Shown: positions 58,995 to 64,000 of the stretch, piece after piece
Numbering within the stretch: position 1 is the stretch's first letter
How the letters are laid out: each line of letters opens with the position of its first letter
Assembly: GCF_002646595.1 (NCBI RefSeq)
Contig: NZ_PDUD01000002.1
Location: 186,001 to 250,000, forward strand
Length of the DNA stretch: 64,000 nt
Origin: Flavilitoribacter nigricans DSM 23189 = NBRC 102662
GTDB taxonomy: Bacteria > Bacteroidota > Bacteroidia > Chitinophagales > Saprospiraceae
Direction: 5' to 3'
Program-made: the position numbers and the translations under genes
The notes under the pieces: generated by a model
Told to the model about the DNA's origin: nothing
Database searches by the model: none
What the model saw: the letters and a program-made list of their open reading frames with translations, nothing else

Positions 58995-60207
58995 ACTCCT
59001 TCATCCGGCCCAGCAGAGCCATACCGATCGTACTGATAATACACAGGCAACTCGCCGCCCACCACAGATTCAGGAATCCATACTCTTCGGCAACCCACAG
59101 TCCGGCCGTTGGCGCGATGATAAACGCCAGCCCCCAGCCCATACTGTAGAGGCCCATATATTGCCCCCGGCGACTGGGATGCGCCCGGCTGGCTGCATAA
59201 GTACTGGAAAACGGCATGGCCAGCATTTCCCCGAAGGTAAGGACCACCATAAACCCGAGTGGGGCCAGCAGGTGATAACTACCGCCGGCCAGAATGAAAT
59301 AGGCCAGGGCAAAAAGTATATTTCCCAAAGCGACCGCCTGCAGAGACGACAAACGCTTTTCGATACCGTACACCAGCGGCATTTCCATGGCCACAATGAT
59401 GAGTCCGTTCACCGTGGTCAGACCGCCGATCTGCGCTTCCGAAAATCCGTAGGTCTGCTTCAGGAATACCGGCAATGAGCTGAAGAACTGCATAAAAGCT
59501 GCCGCCCCCATAACGATCATCAACAGGAAGAACATAAAATATTTATCACTGTAGGCCGAGCGGTTCGGCAGGGCCAGTTCCGGCTCCGGTTCCTGGGTAG
59601 CGATGAGTTTTTCCTGCCCTTTCGGATCCAGGCTCAGTCGAAACAACACGGCCGCGAAAATACAGGTGAGGCCATCCACCGCAAACAGCCACTTATAGCC
59701 GAGCGAATGGGCCAGCAATCCACCCAGTACGGGGCCGGCGGCGAAGCCGAGGTTAATAGCCAGACGCATCAGCCCAAAGGCCCGGGCCCGGTTCTCGGGG
59801 CGACTGTAAAAAGCAATAGCCGTCTGGTTGGCCGGACGAAAAGCATCCGCTACGGAACTCAGCGCAAACGTGCCGATACACAGGGCCGCTACGGTACTGA
59901 GTTGCATCAGGGCGAAAAAGATGAGACCGCTGCCCGCCAGCGTCCAGAACTGTACCGGATAATAGCCGAAACGGTCGGTCAGTTTACCGCCCACCAGCGA
60001 CCCCACAATGGAGCCGATGCCGAAGCTGCTCATCACAAAACCGGCATCCCGAAAACTAAAATTTCGCTGGGAGGTTAAATAGATGGTCATAAAAGGAATA
60101 ACCATGGTACCGGCCCGGTTGATAAAGGTTACCAGAGAAAGTAACCAGATATCCCGGGATAGTCCGGCAAACGCATTGCGATACAACTGTGCGGTACGGG
60201 CGATCAT
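58993..60207 (-). CDS. MFS transporter
   Basis: From the ATG at 60207 the product has 404 residues; an ATG at 60234 would add nine. Twelve hydrophobic segments in two halves mark a major facilitator protein of the drug/sugar efflux type. The loop after TM2 reads GGKLTDRFGYYPV (about 58-70, motif A), and the N-terminal half continues SSVADAFRPANQTAIAFY and AFGLMRLAINLGFAAGPVLG (motif C-like, about 136-155). The central loop has the usual hydrophilic stretch (KLIATQEPEPELALPNRSAY). It exports or imports a small molecule by proton exchange; substrate unknown. It is convergent with marR. Its stop codon lies inside the T-run of candidate RNA C. Confidence 0.92.
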   Translation of the reverse strand: MIARTAQLYRNAFAGLSRDIWLLSLVTFINRAGTMVIPFMTIYLTSQRNFSFRDAGFVMSSFGIGSIVGSLVGGKLTDRFGYYPVQFWTLAGSGLIFFALMQLSTVAALCIGTFALSSVADAFRPANQTAIAFYSRPENRARAFGLMRLAINLGFAAGPVLGGLLAHSLGYKWLFAVDGLTCIFAAVLFRLSLDPKGQEKLIATQEPEPELALPNRSAYSDKYFMFFLLMIVMGAAAFMQFFSSLPVFLKQTYGFSEAQIGGLTTVNGLIIVAMEMPLVYGIEKRLSSLQAVALGNILFALAYFILAGGSYHLLAPLGFMVVLTFGEMLAMPFSSTYAASRAHPSRRGQYMGLYSMGWGLAFIIAPTAGLWVAEEYGFLNLWWAASCLCIISTIGMALLGRMKE

Positions 60208-60353
60208 AATTTGGTGTTTCCAATGACATACCACCTGCGGGACAATTTAGTTCCTGAAACAATTTTTTTATGAGCCGGTGGTAGGATTTCTTTATTAAGC
60301 AGTGCAGGGCGGGTCTCGGTCGGATCATCCAAACACTGCGGATCTCAGAGACT

Positions 60354-60968
60354 ATGGAAAAAAGTATTTACAACTCTGCGCAAGAAGAACAGTTCTGGAC
60401 CCGGCGCTACGAGCAGGGCACCACCGGGTGGAATATCGGTTATCCCGCTCCGCCCATTACGGAGTATTTCGATCAGGTAGCAGATAAATCGGCCCGGATT
60501 CTCATACCCGGGGCCGGCAATGCCTACGAAGCGGAATACCTCTACCGGCAGGGCTTCGAAAATGTTTTTGTGCTGGATATTGCCCGGCCGCCGCTGGATG
60601 CCCTCAAAGAACGCTTTCCGGATTTTCCGGAAGAACAGTTGCTGCACGCTAATTCTTTCGAGCACCGGGGGCAGTACGATTATGTAGTGGAACAGACTTT
60701 TTTCTGCTCCTTCCCTCCCCTGCCCGAAAACCGGCGGGCCTACGCCCAACACGTCTCCGAACTGCTGCGCCCCGGCGGCAAACTGGTCGGAGTCTGGTTC
60801 AGCTTTCCCCTCACGGGCGACCTGGAACAACGGCCTTTCGGAGGTTCCAAAGCCGAATACCTTTCCTATTTTGAGCCCTTGTTTCGCGTGCATACTTTTG
60901 AGGAATGCTACAATTCGATCAAGCCGCGGCGGGGGAATGAGTTGTTTGGGATCTTTATCAAAGCCTAA
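60354..60968 (+). CDS. thiopurine S-methyltransferase (TPMT) family methyltransferase
   Basis: The 204-residue protein is a class I SAM-dependent methyltransferase of the TPMT family. EEQFWTRRYEQGTTGWNIG (about 11-29) is the N-terminal signature, ILIPGAGNAYEAEYLYRQGF (about 49-68) is motif I binding SAM, VFVLDIARPPLDAL (about 71-84) carries the acidic residue for the ribose, and YDYVVEQTFFCSFPP (about 108-122) the catalytic-side motif. The end RRGNELFGIFIKA is typical. Members methylate thiols, selenols or halides; the true substrate is open. It is divergent from the MFS gene (147 bases apart) and convergent with the two-component gene (42 bases). Confidence 0.9.
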   Translation: MEKSIYNSAQEEQFWTRRYEQGTTGWNIGYPAPPITEYFDQVADKSARILIPGAGNAYEAEYLYRQGFENVFVLDIARPPLDALKERFPDFPEEQLLHANSFEHRGQYDYVVEQTFFCSFPPLPENRRAYAQHVSELLRPGGKLVGVWFSFPLTGDLEQRPFGGSKAEYLSYFEPLFRVHTFEECYNSIKPRRGNELFGIFIKA

Positions 60969-61010
60969 AGGATCAAAAGTTTTTGAAACTCACAAAACCT
61001 ACTTTATCTA

Positions 61011-64000
61011 TTAACCAGATCCATTTTCGTCTCTAAAAAAGCTCGGAGCTTTTCCGAATTCTTCTTTGAAAGCGGTTGTAAAATGGCTTCGGTTACTGAA
61101 ACCCACCGCATAGCCTATTTCGGAAACATTCAGATCCGAATTTTCCAGTAATTCCATAGCCTTTTGCAGACGAATGGTTCGAATGACGAAAGAAGTAGAT
61201 TTCCCGGTAAGGGCCTTGAGTTTTCGATGGAGTTGGGTACGGCTAATAGCGAGATCAGCGCAGAGCTCCGAAATGCCATAATTTTCATCACTTAATCGGG
61301 CTTCGATCCGTTCCCGGATTTTCCGCAGAAATGCGTGTTCTTTATCAACGGAAGATTCTGCATCCTCATTTGTCGGTGCCAGCGCACGGTAATGCTTTTG
61401 CAGGCGTTCCCGGACTTCGATCAGCTTACGCAATCTCACTTCCAATTCATCTTTATGAAAGGGTTTGGCTAGATAGGCATCCGCTCCCTGTTCCAATCCT
61501 TCCAGCCGCGATCCCATATCGGCTTTGGCCGTTAGTAGAACGATAGGAACGTGGCTGGTGCGCTCATCCTGTTTTAGCGTTTTAACTACCTCAAAACCGT
61601 CTTTTACCGGCATCATAACATCGCTGATAATTATATCCGGCACCTGTTCAATCGCTTGTTTAATGCCTTCCTGACCATTCTCGGTAATTACCAGACGGTA
61701 TTGGTCTTGCAGGCAGGCCGCCAGATATTGCAATACGTCTATATTGTCTTCGATCAATAAGACCAGCGGTTTTGGATTGCTGTCGTCCGGAAATGTCATC
61801 TCAGATATAGATAGAAGCGCTGTTTTCGTTTCGGTATTCCAATCGTTTTGATAATTTGCGTTTGCTCTTCCCTTTTCAGCACCGCTGGTTACAGGCAGCA
61901 GAACCGTAAATTGGGTGCCTTTCCCGGGTTGACTCGTTACCGATATTTTCCCTCCCAAAAGGTTTACCAGTTCGCGGGTCAAAGTCAAACCAATCCCGGT
62001 ACCCTCTTCTTCGCGGGTAGAAGAATTATCCGCCTGGTAAAAGCGATCAAAAATGTAGGGCAGCTGTTCCGTCGGAATGCCGATCCCATTATCTTTTACG
62101 CAAATTTCCAGGAAATCACCGTCCACCGGCAACTGTCCACCGGCAATCGTGATATATACATCTCCGCCAGCCGGAGTGAACTTGATCGCATTGCTGACCA
62201 GGTTGGTAAAAATAGCCTGCACTTTTTCCGGATCGAAATCCATGTACAGTTCTTCTATTTCCGGGAGTAAATGCAACCGTATGTCTTTGGTCTCAGCGTA
62301 GGAGTGGAAAGACTCCGTTAGGTATTTTATGAATTTAATGACGTCATCCTGCACCATATTCACCGGGAGGTTCCCGGATTCCAGTTTGGCCAGGTCCAGT
62401 ATTTGGTTGACCAATTTCAATAAATGACGGCTGTTTCGTTTGATCATCTGCAAACCCTCTCGAAACCATTTAGCAGGATCTTCCAGCACCTGATCGGCCA
62501 TACCCGAGATAACGGTCAGGGGCGTGCGAAATTCGTGGGTTATGTTGGTATAAAGATGGGTTTTGACGATATCCAGTTCTTGTAAACGCTGCGCTTCGGC
62601 CGCGGCTAACTGACGTCGTAATTGAAAATGATAGAGCGTGTAAATAATCCCCAAAACAATTAGGAGATAGAGGAGTTTAGACCAGGTTGACCAATACCAG
62701 GGTGCCGTAATCGTTAGCACCAGCGTGTCCCCTTCCATATTCCATGTGCCGTCGTTATTGGAGCCGCGCACCCTGAAGGTATAAGTACCCGGAGGGAGAT
62801 TAGTATAGTTGGCTATACGACGGAAAGCATCAGTATCAGTCCAATGCTTGTCATAACCTTCCAATTTATATTGATACTTATTCTTTTCGGGATTAGTATA
62901 GTCTAATGCCGCAAACTCAAAGGTGATATCATTTTGAAAATGTTTTAGCTGTATCGACTCGACAAAATGAATATGATTTGCCAATGTGGCATTTCCCTTA
63001 TTATCCTGATCTGGGCCCGCAACCAAGGCTTCCTGACCACCGATCTTAAAACTGGTGATCAAAACCGGGGGTTCAAAGGTATTTTCCCGGATACTATCCG
63101 GGTGAAAAATGGTAAAACCATTACTGGAGCCGAAGAGCAACTCTCCCTTTCGGGTTTTGAGAGGCGACCCGGTTCGCAAAAACTCGCTGGATAAACCATC
63201 CGAATAATCGTAGTGTTTTAGTTCGCCCGATGCCGGCTTGTAGCGAAACAATCCGTCTTTGGTGCCCAACCAAATATGGTTGTTGTCGTCGATAACAAGC
63301 TTGTTTCGCAGGTGATCACGGGAGTTTTGCAGGATTAAGGGGTCCGAATATTCCTGGAGAGTAGGATTATACTTAATTAAAGTATCGCCCTGATCGCCTA
63401 ATAATATCCAGAAATTGCCTAAAGCGTCTTCCGCTATTTCCTGGCCGTTGGCTTCAAAACATTGGCTCTTTCTACCATTTTCCAGATTAAATCTACACCA
63501 ATTTCCTTCGGGATATTTCACCCAGATATTCCCTTCGCGATCGGCATACAGGTCCGACATTCCCTCAAATTTCAGTTCAAAAGAGTCAGTTGACGAATTG
63601 TATTGATACAGTCGGCGACGGTTTTCATTCATCAACCACAGTTCATTTTCCCGGACAAAATGAAGAACCCCATAAATAGGATAGTGTTTAAATATCCCAG
63701 TATTAGCATCCATGCGGTCTATTCCCCTCCCATGGCGTATCCAGACGTCACCTTCTACACTTTCTATAACCTGAAAAGCTTTATCATATCCCAGACTGTT
63801 AGAATTGAACGGATCATGTTTGAAATGAGAAAATTCGCCTTTTTCACGGTGCCAGAGATTCAGGCCTCCACCATCTATGGTGATCCAAATATCGCCGTTC
63901 GGACGTTCGAAAAAGTTGGTGACATAAGGGAAGTCCAGGCTTTTCGGATCTCCGATCCTAGGTTTATGAGCGATGAAGGGTTTGTCAAAATAACCGGCAT
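61011..64000 (-). CDS. hybrid two-component system sensor/regulator (HTCS), 5' end missing
   Basis: The reading frame stays open from the stop at 61011 to the right edge, so about 995 C-terminal residues are seen and the start lies outside. The order is Reg_prop propeller repeats (NGDIWITIDGGGLNLWHREK; HIWLGTKDGLFRY), a Y_Y_Y domain (YTNLPPGTYTFRVRGSNNDG), one transmembrane helix (LLYLLIVLGIIYTLYHF), a histidine kinase with THEFRTPLTVISGM (phospho-His) and an ATPase part (DNGIGIPTEQLPYIFDRFYQ; GTGIGLTLTRELVN). A receiver domain (DIIISDVMMPVKDGFEV, phospho-Asp) and a C-terminal AraC-type helix-turn-helix (ISELCADLAISRTQLHRKL; EIGYAVGFSNRSHFTTAFK) follow. Such proteins sense oligosaccharides in the periplasm and activate PUL genes. 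The target locus is not in the seen part next to it. Confidence 0.95.
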   Translation of the reverse strand, partial: AGYFDKPFIAHKPRIGDPKSLDFPYVTNFFERPNGDIWITIDGGGLNLWHREKGEFSHFKHDPFNSNSLGYDKAFQVIESVEGDVWIRHGRGIDRMDANTGIFKHYPIYGVLHFVRENELWLMNENRRRLYQYNSSTDSFELKFEGMSDLYADREGNIWVKYPEGNWCRFNLENGRKSQCFEANGQEIAEDALGNFWILLGDQGDTLIKYNPTLQEYSDPLILQNSRDHLRNKLVIDDNNHIWLGTKDGLFRYKPASGELKHYDYSDGLSSEFLRTGSPLKTRKGELLFGSSNGFTIFHPDSIRENTFEPPVLITSFKIGGQEALVAGPDQDNKGNATLANHIHFVESIQLKHFQNDITFEFAALDYTNPEKNKYQYKLEGYDKHWTDTDAFRRIANYTNLPPGTYTFRVRGSNNDGTWNMEGDTLVLTITAPWYWSTWSKLLYLLIVLGIIYTLYHFQLRRQLAAAEAQRLQELDIVKTHLYTNITHEFRTPLTVISGMADQVLEDPAKWFREGLQMIKRNSRHLLKLVNQILDLAKLESGNLPVNMVQDDVIKFIKYLTESFHSYAETKDIRLHLLPEIEELYMDFDPEKVQAIFTNLVSNAIKFTPAGGDVYITIAGGQLPVDGDFLEICVKDNGIGIPTEQLPYIFDRFYQADNSSTREEEGTGIGLTLTRELVNLLGGKISVTSQPGKGTQFTVLLPVTSGAEKGRANANYQNDWNTETKTALLSISEMTFPDDSNPKPLVLLIEDNIDVLQYLAACLQDQYRLVITENGQEGIKQAIEQVPDIIISDVMMPVKDGFEVVKTLKQDERTSHVPIVLLTAKADMGSRLEGLEQGADAYLAKPFHKDELEVRLRKLIEVRERLQKHYRALAPTNEDAESSVDKEHAFLRKIRERIEARLSDENYGISELCADLAISRTQLHRKLKALTGKSTSFVIRTIRLQKAMELLENSDLNVSEIGYAVGFSNRSHFTTAFKEEFGKAPSFFRDENGSG

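Overview
The window looks like the chromosome of a member of the Bacteroidota, most likely a Saprospiria/Lewinella-type marine glycan degrader (the family-level guess is inference). Reasons: a SusC/SusD pair, three secreted proteins ending in type IX secretion (T9SS) C-terminal domains with the YPNP or FPNP motif, many lipoproteins, an OmpA/PD40 protein, a Reg_prop hybrid two-component sensor, promoters of the TTG-N(17-23)-TAnnTTTG kind, and almost no Shine-Dalgarno sequences. I found no rRNA, tRNA, CRISPR array, prophage or conjugative element.

Layout. 0-14.8 kb: a DUF4180 protein, a D-aminoacylase-like lipoprotein, a secreted M12B-type metalloprotease, a small membrane protein, a large plant-type LRR/Ig secreted protein, a GNAT acetyltransferase, a Trp/Tyr-rich secreted repeat protein, and a sodium-dependent (NSS) transporter translationally coupled to a single-pass partner. 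14.8-29.1 kb: purL, a cytochrome P450, a phosphotransferase/SDR/alpha-beta-hydrolase run, an amidase lipoprotein, a PmoA-like (DUF6807) lipoprotein, a RAYT-type Y1 transposase beside a 155-bp repeat array, and a CPA2 antiporter. 29.2-42.7 kb: a polysaccharide utilization locus (SusC, SusD, GH97, sulfatase, PhoD-like phosphatase, with a divergent heparinase II/III lyase). 42.8-54.9 kb: housekeeping genes (DnaQ-like exonuclease plus ATP-grasp, a serine hydrolase, MerR, metK, an FAH-family enzyme, trpS, RidA, rpmF-yceD, an OmpA/PD40 protein). 55.3-64 kb: a TIM-barrel glycosidase-like lipoprotein, a second serine hydrolase, MarR, an MFS transporter, a TPMT-type methyltransferase, and the 3' part of a hybrid two-component system that runs off the right edge.

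The most unusual material lies between genes. Two 182-183 bp miniature inverted-repeat elements sit in opposite orientation, each flanked by a 3-bp TNA target duplication; one duplicated the stop codon of the GNAT gene. A RAYT transposase gene is next to about 3.5 units of a 155-bp double-hairpin repeat whose last unit runs into the 3' end of the antiporter gene. Three promoter-plus-terminator units without an ORF look like small RNA genes. The third lies between convergent marR and MFS genes, has a perfect TTTG-N19-TATATTTG promoter overlapped by a perfect 18-bp palindrome, and folds into a long rod. Several intergenic regions are built of degenerate short-phrase repeats, some with complementary arms.

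All calls come from reading the sequence and from knowledge of the families; no database search, folding program or alignment was run. Residue positions are by hand and approximate except where a codon is named.
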